Of a DNA stretch of 64,000 nucleotides, positions 36,349 through 47,400 are shown piece after piece. Position 1 is the stretch's first letter. Each line of letters opens with the position of its first letter. The position numbers and the translations under genes were made by a program. Source of the stretch: Hypomesus transpacificus (taxonomy: Eukaryota > Chordata > Actinopteri > Osmeriformes > Osmeridae). The stretch spans positions 1 through 64,000 of the forward strand of contig NW_025813784.1 of NCBI RefSeq assembly GCF_021917145.1. The letters run 5' to 3'. Below the pieces are notes generated by a model. The model had not been told where the DNA came from. It was given only the letters and a program-made list of their open reading frames with translations, and ran no database searches.

Positions 36349-38592
36349 TCACTGCAGACTCTGGACCCCTGGAGGTCAGAGGTCAGGGACAAACACAGTG
36401 TTACCAGGGAGACCTGGGAGTATGACAACATCATGAGTCATCATGGCTGTGGTTTATACTCACAGGTGATTTGTCCAATGGTCACGGGCTTGAGGGGTAC
36501 GAATTCGTCGACAGAGCGGACAGACCTTCCTGAACACACCTGTGGAGAGACATCAGAGAGTCAGAGAGACCAAAGAGTCAGAGAGACCAGAGAGTGAGAC
36601 AGACCAGAGAGTCAGAGAGACCAGAGACACCAGAGAGTCAGAGAGACCAGACAGTCAGAGAGACCAGGAAGGGGGGTGGGAGGACTCACAGGAGAGCAGG
36701 AGGAGGTCCTCTGGTCACACAGGTTGAGGCTGCAGTGCAGGTAGACGTCCCTGTAGTCCCCCTGGAACAGGAACAGCAGCGCAGAGAAGCGAGCCTGGAG
36801 GGACAAGCCACTCTCCTCCACGGTCACCTGGCGATGGTTGGTAGGACACCTGGAGGAACAGGGGGGTTAGACAAACACACATACACTTATACTTCTCTTC
36901 TCCTCTCCAGGGTCACATACTTGTCCTGGATGAGGAAGTATTTCAGGAGGTCATCAGGATCAGGGGAGTGGGTGGCGTAGCAGTCCTCCAGAACGACCAC
37001 AAAGGCCTCAGCGTCCGTCTCTTCAACAGACACGCCCACATGCAGGATGGATCCCAGGGGCAGAGTGACTGGGCCTGCAGTGTAAGGATCTGTGTAGTTG
37101 GCATCACGGAACAGAGACATGGAGGCACTGGCCTGGGCACCCTCATCTTTCACCGCACCTTCAAGACTGACAAGATATGGAACAAGTAAAAAAAAAATTA
37201 GAAAAAAAATTTGAACACACGTTAAATTGGAAACTAAGTGTGTCAATGTTTGAGTTTGTGAGGGTCCACGTACTCCAGGTATGGTTTGATGACCACATCC
37301 AGGCTGGCCACTGTCTCCAGAGGATAGGTGCAGGAGAAAGGGATCCTCAGGGGTTGAACCAAGGTCTCACTGACCGGGTAGACAAACAGACTGTTGGAGT
37401 AGATGGCGTGGCTGTCGTTGGTCTGGAGAGAGAAGGAAGAGGACAATATGAGTTGCCCAGCTGTGCAGGGTTGATCAATCAGGCAGAAACAGGCAGACTG
37501 GTAGAGTAACCGTGTCCTGACCGTCAGAGTGGTTCCACAGCTGCCCTCCCAGCGCTCCATCTGGAACCACACCGTCCCATTAATCTCCTGGGAGGAGGAG
37601 CAGCGGGCGTTGGCCAGGTGAACAGAGGAGGAGTGCAGATGTTTGGCTGCCAGCTGAGACTTGAGGAGACCCACATCCAGGTAGCTCCTCCCACACACCA
37701 GCTCTGGGGTAACTTAAAAAAAAAGAGGGAATGAGAGAGATATAGACAGAGAGAAGTTAAAGATGATGAAAAATAAAATTGAGAATAAAATTGAGAAAAG
37801 TAAATAATTAATTGACAAAATATCAGATGTTTAATCCCCTCCTTTTACAGATACTGTCTAGACATGCAGTACAGAAATATAATTTCTCCTGCTTACATGT
37901 CAACGTTCATGTGCCAGTTGCACTTTTGTCGAGTTTAAGACACTTAATTCTGTCTTCTCATAAGTCCAGGTGATGTTGACTCACGCTGTGTTTACACTTA
38001 CTGGTGATGGGGGTAGGCGGTATGGTGGTGGTAAAAGGGGTGGTGGTGGTAGGAGGGATGGTGGTAGGAGGGATGGTGGTGGTGGTATGAGGGGTGGTGG
38101 TGGTGGGAGGGGTGGTGGTGGTAGGAGGGGTGGTGGTGGTAGGAGGGGTCGTGGTGGTAGGAGGGATGGTGGTGGTGGGAGGGGTGGTGGTAGGAGGGAT
38201 GGTGGTGGTAGGAGGGGTGGTGGTGGTGGTGGTAGGAGGGGTGGTGGTGGTAGGAGGGATGGTGGTGGTAGGAGGGATGGTGGTGGTGGTAGGAGGGATG
38301 GTGGTGGTAGGAGGGGTGGTGGTGGTGGGAGGAGGGGTGGTGGTGGTAGGAGGGATGGTGGTGGTAGGAGGGGTGGTGGTGGTGGGAGGGGTGGTGGTGG
38401 TGGTGGTGGTGGTGGTGGTAGGAGGGATGGTGGTGGTAGGAGGGGTGGTGGTGGTGGGAGGGGTGGTGGTGGTGGTGGTGGTAGGCGGTATGGTGGTGGT
38501 GGTGGGAGGGGTGGTGGTGGTGGTAGGAGGGGTGGTGGTGGTGGTGGTAGGAGGGATGGTGGTGGTGGTGGTAGGCGGTATGGTGGTGGTAT
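36349..38592 (-). CDS. uromodulin/GP2-like ZP protein with mucin stalk (3' part of gene)
   Basis: Exons on the minus strand: 38592-38002 (Thr/Pro stalk), 37712-37274, 37166-36921, 36849-36690, 36539-36464, 36368-36349. Phases agree at every junction. The ZP module starts PELVCGRSYLDVGLL and continues through NARCSSSQEINGTVWF, IPFSCTYPLE, SILHVGVSVEE, LHCSLNLCDQ. It ends CSGRSVRS...VTIGQITW and stops six residues later, with no GPI signal, so the product is probably secreted. ZP modules polymerise into extracellular filaments. Exon sizes are identical to the copy at 44.5-45.9 kb (439, 246, 160, 76, 20 bases), so this is a recent tandem duplicate. No signal-peptide or D8C exon was found upstream before the neighbouring gene, so the 5' end is unresolved. 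Confidence 0.8.
36543..36668. repeat. GAGAGACCAGAGAGTCA array in ZP-gene intron
   Basis: 16-base units, about 125 bases in all. The paralogous intron at 44.7 kb has about 200 bases of the same array. Confidence 0.9.
37720..38001 (-). pseudogene. decayed Cys exon of the duplicate ZP gene
   Basis: Minus-strand GTGAGTCAACATCACCTGG (37960-37980) matches the exon of the intact gene coding CVSHNNVTW, but 5 bases are missing and its donor is gone. The stalk exon instead splices at GTAAGTG (38001 downward), which is in frame with the ZP exon. Confidence 0.6.
38002..38592 (-). repeat. coding minisatellite: Thr/Pro mucin-like exon
   Basis: 15- and 18-base units of GGTGGTGGTAGGAGG(GGT/GAT). The run is bounded on the minus strand by an acceptor TTTTGCAG/AT and a donor ACCA/GTAAGTG. 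It is 591 bases, phase 1 in and 1 out, and reads TTTIPPTTTTTIPP... for 196 codons without a stop. Unit lengths are all multiples of three. Confidence 0.75.
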
Positions 38593-38609
38593 CTGCAAAA
38601 TAATTCGAA

Positions 38610-38870
38610 TGACAACAATTCGATTAATAACTTGATTTGATTTCCTGCTGTTATCAAAATGTGCTATTTTTCTTAAATGACCATGAAAGGTAGTAGCCCC
38701 CTCAGTCTGCGCTCTGATTGGACGACTGCCCTCGCCTCAGATCACCTGAGTTTACTAGGAGGAGGAAAATTCTACACACTAGGAAGTTGCTCTTCCCAAC
38801 ACACACCACATAACTTTTGAAATCTTATCGCATTTTAGTAACTGTCAAGTTGTGACTGTGTAAATAGATT
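38610..38870. repeat. segment duplicated at 61285-61510
   Basis: Shares CGATTAAT(A/T)ACTTGATT, TTTCCTGCT, CCCTCAGT(C/T)TGCG(C/T)TCTGATTGGACGA and CAAGTGAACA-type stretches with 61285-61510. In gene terms it is the intron upstream of the stalk exon. Confidence 0.7.
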
Positions 38871-39776
38871 GTTGACTGACAGGTTCACACAATCGAACAG
38901 CTCTAGGGCCTGGTAGTCACGCCATACTCGATTTAAACCTTTCACCTTTGAGGGCAGGGTCACTGTTCTATAGTCACAACCTTTAAAAGATTCCACTGGG
39001 TTTCTTTCAAAATCAGATAAACTAAAGACTGGAGGCCAAAAGGCTAAAAGCCCCTCAATAAAAAAACACATTAGAGGCAGTCGCTTCCCTTGACCAGCTC
39101 ACAATTCCTAGCCACCAAACCCTACGATGACACCAGCCAAGCAGGTTTCTGTGCCAAGTGAACACTATATAACTTTCTATTCTTAATGGTGTGGATCAAT
39201 TACTGTTGTGACAGGTTGACATCAAAAGGGCCTGCCAGCCTGAGTCACGCTCTGTAGCTTGAAGCTTTTCACCAGAGTTTACTAGAGGTCATGGAAACAC
39301 AGGGCAATTCAGCAACACAATGCACGCAACTAATGCTAACAGTACCTAAGCATTTTCTGCTGTTGTACATTAAAACGTTTGCAGATACCTTGAGTCACGT
39401 GTGCAAACCAGCGGATACACACACACACATTCACAACCCTGTCGACACACACACTAACCATCTGATACACACACACACACTCACTAACAACTAGTACACA
39501 AAGTACCTCTTCTCTCTGTTTATGTTTTCTTTGCTTTCTTGTTTTTTTAAGGTTATATAGTTCCATCAATAAGAAAAACTTTATTCATCTTTTATTATAT
39601 GGCAACGACGGTACGAGCGTTCTGATTGGCTAATGGGTAGTAATGCCAGCCGCGTATTGCTCTCCTTGCCGGTCACTATGGATCCATATTGCCCTCTGAC
39701 GTCAGCTTCAAAATAAGCAATATCGACGAGTCAGCTGCTGAGTTTTACTATTGTGAAAGAAGTTTTGGGCCTATAT

Positions 39777-40284
39777 GTACAATGAATGTGTTTCAGGAAG
39801 AAGCTTGATACAATGTATGTTAATTCAACTCCATTTGGTAGAGATACCACCTGTAGTTTTATAACACCTAACTAGGAGACATGAAGTCTAAGAGACATGA
39901 AGTCTGGGTGACCTGATAGGGTTCTTGTCACCTGGGGGGAAGAGACAGTTGGTCTGAAGAAAATGTGGATTCAACTGTATTGTTCTAAGGATTTAACCAA
40001 TGACAGAAGAGAATTGGCATAGCTTCAGGTCTGTAGGATGGACCAATGGCTTTTGAGAACTGTTGTATCTATAAAATGGTCTGTTGAAAGATGTTCTGGG
40101 GGGTTCAGGGCCATCAGCTGTGTAGTGCTGGTGGGCTGGATTCTCCCGGTTCCATTCTAAAATGCTAGATGGAGCTGTATGGAATTGTCTTTGTGTTATT
40201 GTCTTATGTTTGTGTGCTGATGATGTTATGTTGTTAACGTTATTATGCTTAAACCTACGTCAAATAAACATTAACTCTATACTT
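39777..40284 (+). mobile_element. possible solo LTR
   Basis: A TG-start region of about 500 bases has CCAATG motifs (near 39997 and 40044), TATAAAATGG near 40073 and AATAAA at 40264. Spacing is LTR-like. No target duplication or second LTR was identified and no viral gene is present. Confidence 0.3.
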
Positions 40285-40739
40285 CACCCAACTTCAGCTT
40301 GAACAATTGATTGTCTGCAAAAACTACCACAACACTATCCAGATGATGCTGAAAAGATTTGTCATCGAAAGTGAGGGTGAAGACTAGACTTGTGTCGTTA
40401 TTTTGTGTTGAAATTAAAGCCATTTTAGCAGAACCATGTTGTCCGCTTTCTATCAAAAGTAATGAGTTGCTAGGCAACACATGAAACAAACCATGAGAAG
40501 ACTTGAGAGCTAGCTACAATTAGCCTAGACGTACCATTTATTTTCGTTTACAAAATGAAAAGAAGCTAAAAATGCCATATAATAAACTACTTACTAACCT
40601 CGACCGTTCGGTCATGCCGTATCAACCTCGCACCCCATTCATTTCATTCCTGACACCACAAAGGGCACCCAATCAGGTTGTGTGATTAGCTGTGTGAGTG
40701 ATTAGGCCTTCAAGGACAATTAAAAACGCCTCCCCCGCC

Positions 40740-43350
40740 CTGATTTTGAGAAGGCTGATCACACCTCCATTCTTCTGAACAAAAGCTTAAACAGGTCAGA
40801 CCGGTTGAGAGGTCAGTTCACCTTTGGAGTGACGAGTGTGTGGCGACCCTCCAGGACTGCTTTGACACCACTGACTGGCTGATGTTTAAGGAGGCAGCAG
40901 ATGGGGACATTAACGAATACTCAGACACTGTCTGTCAGGCACATGAACAATCACACTGGGTGTGTTCTAAATTCCATCATGCTTCATTCCTGACACCACA
41001 AAGGGCACCCAATCAGGTACTCAGACACTGTCTCCAGCTACATCCAGCACTGCATTAATGACGTTGTCCCCAAGAAGGTTGTCCGGTCTTTCCCAAATCA
41101 GAAGCCCTGGGTTGATGCCGCGGTCCGGGCCAAGCTGAGAGCCCGCACTGTCGCCTTTAACTCTGAGGACTCTGATGAGGGACTGTACTGACTGGGATAT
41201 GTTCACGTCTGCTACCAACAGTCTGGATGAACTCACTGAGGCTGTGACATCAAACATTAGCTTCTGTGAGGACTGCTGTATACCAACACGCACCAGGGTG
41301 AGCTTCAACAACGACAAGCCCTGGTTCTCAGCAGAGCTGAGAAGGTTGAGGTCAGAGAAGGAGGAAGCTTTTAGGAGTGGGGATAGAGACAGATTCAAGG
41401 AGTAAAAGAACAGGTTTAGCAAGGAGGTGAGAGTGGCTAAACGACTGTACTGAGAAATGAGAAACTGAAGCGTCAATTCTCTGCTAACGACTCTGCTTCT
41501 GTCTGGAGAGGGCTAAGGCAGATCACCCACTACAAGCCCAGAGCCCCCCACTCCACTAACGACTCCCGCCTGGCCAACGACCTGAACAAGTTCTACTGCA
41601 GATTTGAAAGACAATTGGACAGTCCTGAACTACCCCTTCCCATTCAGGAGGCCTCCCCTCTCCCCCCCCCCCCCTCCACTGTGACGACTCTCTCCATTCA
41701 GGAGGGTGAAGTTAACAGACTTTTCAAGAGGCAGAACCCCTGCAAAGCAGCTGGGCCAGACTCTGTCTCTCCAGCCACCCTCAAGCACTGCGCTGACCAG
41801 CTGTCTCCTGTGTTTACAAACATCTTTAACACTTCCCTGGAGACATGCCATGTGCCAGCCTGTCTCAAGTCTCCACCATCATCCCTGTGCCCAAAAAGCC
41901 CAGGCCAACAGGACTTAATGACTACAGACCCGTCGCCCTGACCTCTGTGGTAATGAAGTCTTTTGAGCGCCTTGTGCTGGCACACCTCAAATCCATCACA
42001 GACCCCTTCCTGGACCCACTGCAGTTTGCCTACAGAGCCAACAGGTCGGTGGATGATGCCGTTAACAGGGCCCTCCACTTCACCCTACAGCATCTGGACT
42101 CCCCAGCATCCTACGCCAGGATCCTGTTTGTGGACTTCAGCTCTGCCTTCAACACCATCATCCCCACCCTGCTCCAGGACAAGCTCTTCCAGCTGAACGT
42201 GCCCGACTCCACCTGCAGGTGGATCACAGACTTCCTGTCTGACAGGAAGCAGTGCGTTAAGCTTGGAACACAAGTCTCTGACTCCCGGTCCATCAGCACC
42301 GGCTCTCCGCAGGGCCGCGTCGTTTCTCCTCTGCTCTTCTCCCTGCACACCAACTGCTGCACCTCGAGTCATCCGTCTGTCAAACTCTTGAAGTTTGCGG
42401 ATGACACCACCCTCATTGGGCTCATCTCTGACGGGGACTAGTCTGACTACAGGTGGGAAGCTGACAACCTGGTGACCTGGTGTAGCCAGAACAACTTAGA
42501 GCTCAATGCTCTTAAGACAGTGGAGATGGTTGTGGACTTCAGGAAGAACACAGCCCCACTCAACCCCATCACCCTGAGTGAGTCCCCAGTCAACACTGTG
42601 GAGTCCTTCCGCTTCCTGGGCACCATCCTCTCCCAGGACCTCAAGTGGGAACTGAACATCAGCTCCCTCACCAAGAAAGCACAACAGAGGATGTACTTCC
42701 TGCGGCCAATGATGGTGCACTTCTACACAGCCATCATTGGATCCATCCTCACCTCCTCCATCACCATCTGGTACGCTGCTGCCACTGCCAAGGACAAGAG
42801 CAGGCTGCAGCGTATCATCCGCACTGCACAGAAGGTGATTGGCTGCAATCTGCCTTCCCTCGAGGACCTGCACACCTCGAGGACCCTGAGACGAGCGAAG
42901 AAGATTGTGGCCGACTCCTCCCACCCTGGACACTCCCTGTTTCAGTCACTCCCCTCCGGCAGAAGGCTGCGGTCCATCAGGACCAAAACCTCACGCCACA
43001 CAAACAGTTTCTTCCCTTCCGCTGTTGGCCTCCTCAACAAGGCCAAGAGTTCACACTGACTTTAATGACTTCATGTCTTAAAACAATTGCATTTGCACTA
43101 CTTCGTATTTCGTGTAATATTTGTATTATATATTGTATTTTATATTGTAAATTGACAATTTATATTTTATCTTATGGCAACATATATTTTATTTTAATTG
43201 TATTCCACTTAGTATTGCTAGTTTATGTATCCTTAGTATAGTTAGATTAAATTTAAGATTCCTATATGTTTATTGTATGCACCTTCTTGCCAAAGCAAAT
43301 TCCTTGTCTGTGCAAACTTTCATGGCGAATAATAATTCTGATTCTGAACA
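40740..43350 (+). mobile_element. L2-type non-LTR retrotransposon, broken
   Basis: Carries the reverse transcriptase region and a typical 3' end: GCAAACTTTCATGGCGAATAA with (ATTCTG)n, then an (AAC)n run at 43351-43383. The 5' end is diffuse. A local duplication of about 85 bases (40934-41017) interrupts the left part. Confidence 0.85.
41175..43059 (+). pseudogene. L2 reverse transcriptase ORF2 remnant
   Basis: Three frames are needed to follow the protein. 41175-41405 (frame 3, ends at an in-frame stop) and 41615-41941 (frame 2, AAGPDSVSPATLK) are followed by 41845-42441 and 42472-43059 (frame 1). Recognisable motifs are [55 protein letters not shown] and LPSGRRLRSIRT. The catalytic FADD motif is present, but the chain has two frameshifts and stops at 41403 and 42439. 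No endonuclease domain was seen. It was an RT of the L2 clade; the copy is dead. Confidence 0.85.
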
Positions 43351-43685
43351 GAAACAACAACAACAACAACAACAGGAACAACATACAGGAACATAAAGAT
43401 GAACATGAACATATAGAAGCTTTATTTGTAATTTAAAAGTTAAATATGATAAATGTACACAACCAACACACACTTCAGGTTTACATTGAAAGTATATACA
43501 CACAAACTTTAGCAGTTTGACGTTGTAAAACGTTTTTTCAACCTAATTTTGAATGTCCAAACGGTATCAGCCTCCTTAATTGGGACAGGTAATTTGTTCT
43601 AGAGAAGAGGTGCTCTATATGAGAACACCCTTTTTTTTTTTACCACCAGATAGCTGGTATCTTGGGATCTTAGTGACCTTACATC

Positions 43686-43960
43686 AGGGGTATTCGATCC
43701 CGGTCCTCAGGGCCCGCTGTCCTGCATGTTCTAGATGTTTCCCTGCTCCAGCACACCTGATTCTAATGACGCACTGTTCATCTGATACACGTTCAGATCT
43801 GATCAAACTGTCTGTGGGTAGGAGAGTGCAGTATACATAGAGTACTGTATACATCGGGGTGTTCAATCCCGGTCCTCAGGGCCCGCTGTCCTGCATGTTC
43901 TAGATGTTTCCCTGCTCCAGCACACCTGATTCTAATGAATCGGTTCTTATCAAGCTCAGC
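43686..43960. repeat. two direct copies of a dispersed fish repeat
   Basis: CGGTCCTCAGGGCCCGCTGT plus CCTGCATGTTCTAGATGTTT and CACACCTGATTCTAATGA occur at about 43698-43772 and 43870-43940. The family is common in teleosts but not named here. Confidence 0.75.
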
Positions 43961-44149
43961 AGAAGACCCTTTATTGTTTATTTAATCATTTAATTGTAAA
44001 ATTAAACGTTGAATTTATATTTCAACGTTTTTAAACTTAGTTTAAAAACACAATCTGTCAATGATTAGTTATTAACTTTACAAACTGAGGTTGAGGCCTA
44101 AACAGAATGAATCTGATGACAGTAAAAATCTGATTATAATCTTCAATTC

Positions 44150-44155
44150 TTTATT
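44150..44155 (-). terminator. AATAAAG poly(A) signal of the D8C-ZP gene
   Basis: AATAAA on the minus strand, 333 bases after the stop, conserved in the orphan copy at 32238-32243. Confidence 0.6.
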
Positions 44156-44487
44156 AGAGACAGATTTCAGCAAGCCTTGATTATAACACAGACAATCCCT
44201 GCTTTGGTTCCAGATACATGATTAAGTTAAAGGAAAGGTACCACATTGATTTACTAGGCTATACTTCTTCCCAGTGTTCCTCACTAGTATATTCCGTCTA
44301 TTATACTAGTATAAAATGACTAATTATAGAATGCAAACCTTCATAAACGGTAACCCACAATTTAATGTTCATAGTTAATAATTTGCAGGGTGTAAATTAA
44401 AAAATGACAGAAGACAGGAGAGAGCCTGAGCTGGTTGCCATAGGGATGGTCATGAAGCCGTTCTGAGGGAGGTGTGACTTCATCAGC

Positions 44488-47400
44488 TCACTCCACACTC
44501 TGGCCCCCTGGAGGTCAGAGGTCAGGGACAAACACAGTGTTACCAGGGAGACCGTTACTATGACAACATCATGAGTCATCATGGCTGTGGTTTATACTCA
44601 CAGGTGATTGGTCCGATGGTGACGGGCTTGAGGGGTACGAGTTCGTCAACAGAGCGGACAGACCTTCCTGAACACATCTGTGGAGAGACACCAGGGAGTC
44701 AGAGAGACCAGAGAGTCAGAGAGACCAGAGAGTCAGAGAGACCAGAGAGTCAGAGAGACAGTCAGAGAGACCAGAGAGTCAAAGAGACAGTCGGAGAGAC
44801 CAGAGAGTCAGAGAGTGAGACAGACCAGAGAGTCAGAGACACCAGAGAGTCAGAGAGACCAGAGAGTCAGAGAGACCAGGAAGGAGGGTGGGAGGACTCA
44901 CAGGAGAGCAGGAGGAGTTCCTCTGGTCACACAGGTTGAGGCTGCAGTGCAGGTAGACGTCCCTGTAGTCCCCCTGGAACAGGAACAGCAGCGCAGAGAA
45001 ACGAGCCTGGAGGGACAAGCCACTCTCCTCCACGGACACCTGGCGACGGTTGGTAGGACACCTGGAGGAACAGGGGGGTTAGACAAACACACACACACAT
45101 ACTTCTCTTCCCCTCTCCAGGCTCACATACTTGTGCTGGATGAGGAAGTATTTCAGGAGGTCATCAGGATCAGGGGAGTGGGTGGCGTAGCAGTCCTCCA
45201 GAACAACCACAGAGTCCTCAGCGTCCGTCTCTTCAACAGACACGCCGACATGCAGGATGGAGCCCAGGGGCAGAGTGACTGGGCCTGCAGAGTAAGGAGC
45301 TGTGTAGTTGGCATCACGGAACAGAGACATGGAAGCCTTGGCCTTGGCACCCTCTTCTTTCACCGCACCTTCGAGGCTGACAAGATATGGAACAAGTACA
45401 CAACAAAGTCAGAACACACAAGTTAAAGTGGAAACTAAGTGTGTCAATGTTTGAGTTTGTGAGGGTCCACCTACTCCAGGTATGGTTTAATGGCCACATC
45501 CAGGCTTGCCACTGTCTCCAGAGGATAGGAGCAGGAGAAAGGGATCCTCAGGGGTCGAACCAAGGTCTCACTGACCGGGTAGACAAACAGACTGTTGGAG
45601 TAGATGTGGTGGCTGCCGTTGGTCTGGAGAGAGATGGAAGAGGACAATATGAGTTGCCCAGCTGTGCAGGGTTGATCAATCAGGCAGAAACAGACAGACT
45701 GGTAGAGTAACCGTGTCCTGACCGTCAGAGTGGTTCCACAGCTGCCCTCCCAGCGCTCCATCTGGAACCACACCGTCCCATTAATCTCCTGGGAGGAGGA
45801 GCAGCGGGCGTTGACCAGGTGAACAGAGGAGGAGTGCAGATGTTTGGCTGCCAGCTGAGACTTGAGGAGACCCACATCCAGGAAGCTCCTCCCACACACC
45901 AGCTCTGGGATGACTGACGGAACACGAGAGAGAAAAATTAAGAGTGAAGTGAAAATAGGGTGAAAATAAAGTTACGAACAAAATAAAGAGAAAGAACTAG
46001 AGAGAGAAAAAACAGCATATAAAATCGCATCAGGCAGCTATTTTGAATAATAGCTCACTTGAATCTCACGTTTACATTTCACAATTGATATAACAGTTGG
46101 ACAGTTTTCCTTGTATCTAGTTTCAGTAAAAACCACTCGGCTAACAAACCCACCTCTTATCTCACAAGCCCAGGTGACGTTATTGTGACTCACACAGTCC
46201 TCGTACTCTTCACATGTTGCACAGACTTTAGTCTTGGGGTCTGGAAGAGAGCGGAATAAATCCATCTGCAGTTAAACTTCATTAAGTTTAATACATTTTC
46301 ACTATTGATGCCACTTTGCTAAGCATTATGTAAACCCAAGACAGAACCCTAGATCTTCTGGTAATCCTTAAACTACCTTTACAATATACAAATCCTATAA
46401 TCTGTAGTTTTTTTACTAATAAAACAAGAAACTCAAATTGGGTACATACCTGCACAATAAGCAGAGTAACAAAACTCCAATTGGACCAACTTGTACACGT
46501 AGTAATTGCCAGGACAGGCTTTCACATGGATCTTTTTTCCGTAGTAGCAGCAGTCGGAACTCCAGCGTCCACAGACATCACGTTCCACCACATTGTCTCC
46601 CAGCAGGGGGTGAGGGGAACTGAGCCACAGAGGATACCTGGTTCCACACCTGTTCCTATCCATACACGTCTCTGGCATCTGGACACTGGTGCCCCCCAGG
46701 AACATACGATACCATCCCTGCCAGCCTCTCCAAGCATCACAGTTAGAGGAAAAGCCGTTGTCTGTTGAGCGCCAGGCGTCATCCAGAACTGAGTACTGCT
46801 CACAGGGGTCAGCACAGCGAAGAGCTCCGTTGACACTGAGACAGTCCTGGCCTGCTGGGCAAGGTGTGGCCCCACACCAAAACCTCACAGAGCTGGAGGG
46901 TGTCATGGGAACAGCGGGAGTTGTCTTGGGAACAGCTGTAGTTGAGACGTTGGGAAGAGATGTAAACAACACAACTGGGATGAAGCTGGGTGGTTCATCT
47001 ACATTGACTGAATAAATTCTGAATACTTTTATCCATTACATTCAAGTGTAAACAAAGATCTAATGATCTAAACAGCTAGATATGAGAGGAGGCATGTATG
47101 AATGAATGAATAACTGAAGGAGTGACTGAAACATTAAAAGCATGAGCTTAAGTAATGATCTCACATGCTTTGTGATGTGAATGATACTAGATGAGAACTC
47201 CCCAAGTTGTTTCTCCTGTAACTATGACTACAGTGGTGGATTCAACAGGTCATACCAGTTATTGCAGTAACAGCAGTTACTTATAGTGACTTAATACAAA
47301 ATCACAATGGCTACATACCTGCACAAAAAGCAGAGTAATAGTAATCCGATGGGACCAACTTGTAGACGTAGTAGTTGCCAGGACAAGACTTGACATGGAT

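Noticed and set aside
37981-38657. Poly-His and poly-Pro frames over the 38 kb array
   Set aside because: Only the Thr/Ile/Pro frame agrees with the splice phases of the neighbouring ZP exons; the other two are shadows.
43684-43866. Short frames within the duplicated dispersed repeat
   Set aside because: They lie in a non-coding fish repeat present in two copies, and the frames differ between copies.
38610-44100. D8C or signal-peptide exons for the downstream ZP gene
   Set aside because: I looked on the minus strand for the D8C signature and a Leu-rich start with a phase-1 donor and found neither; the 5' part of that gene is left unassigned.
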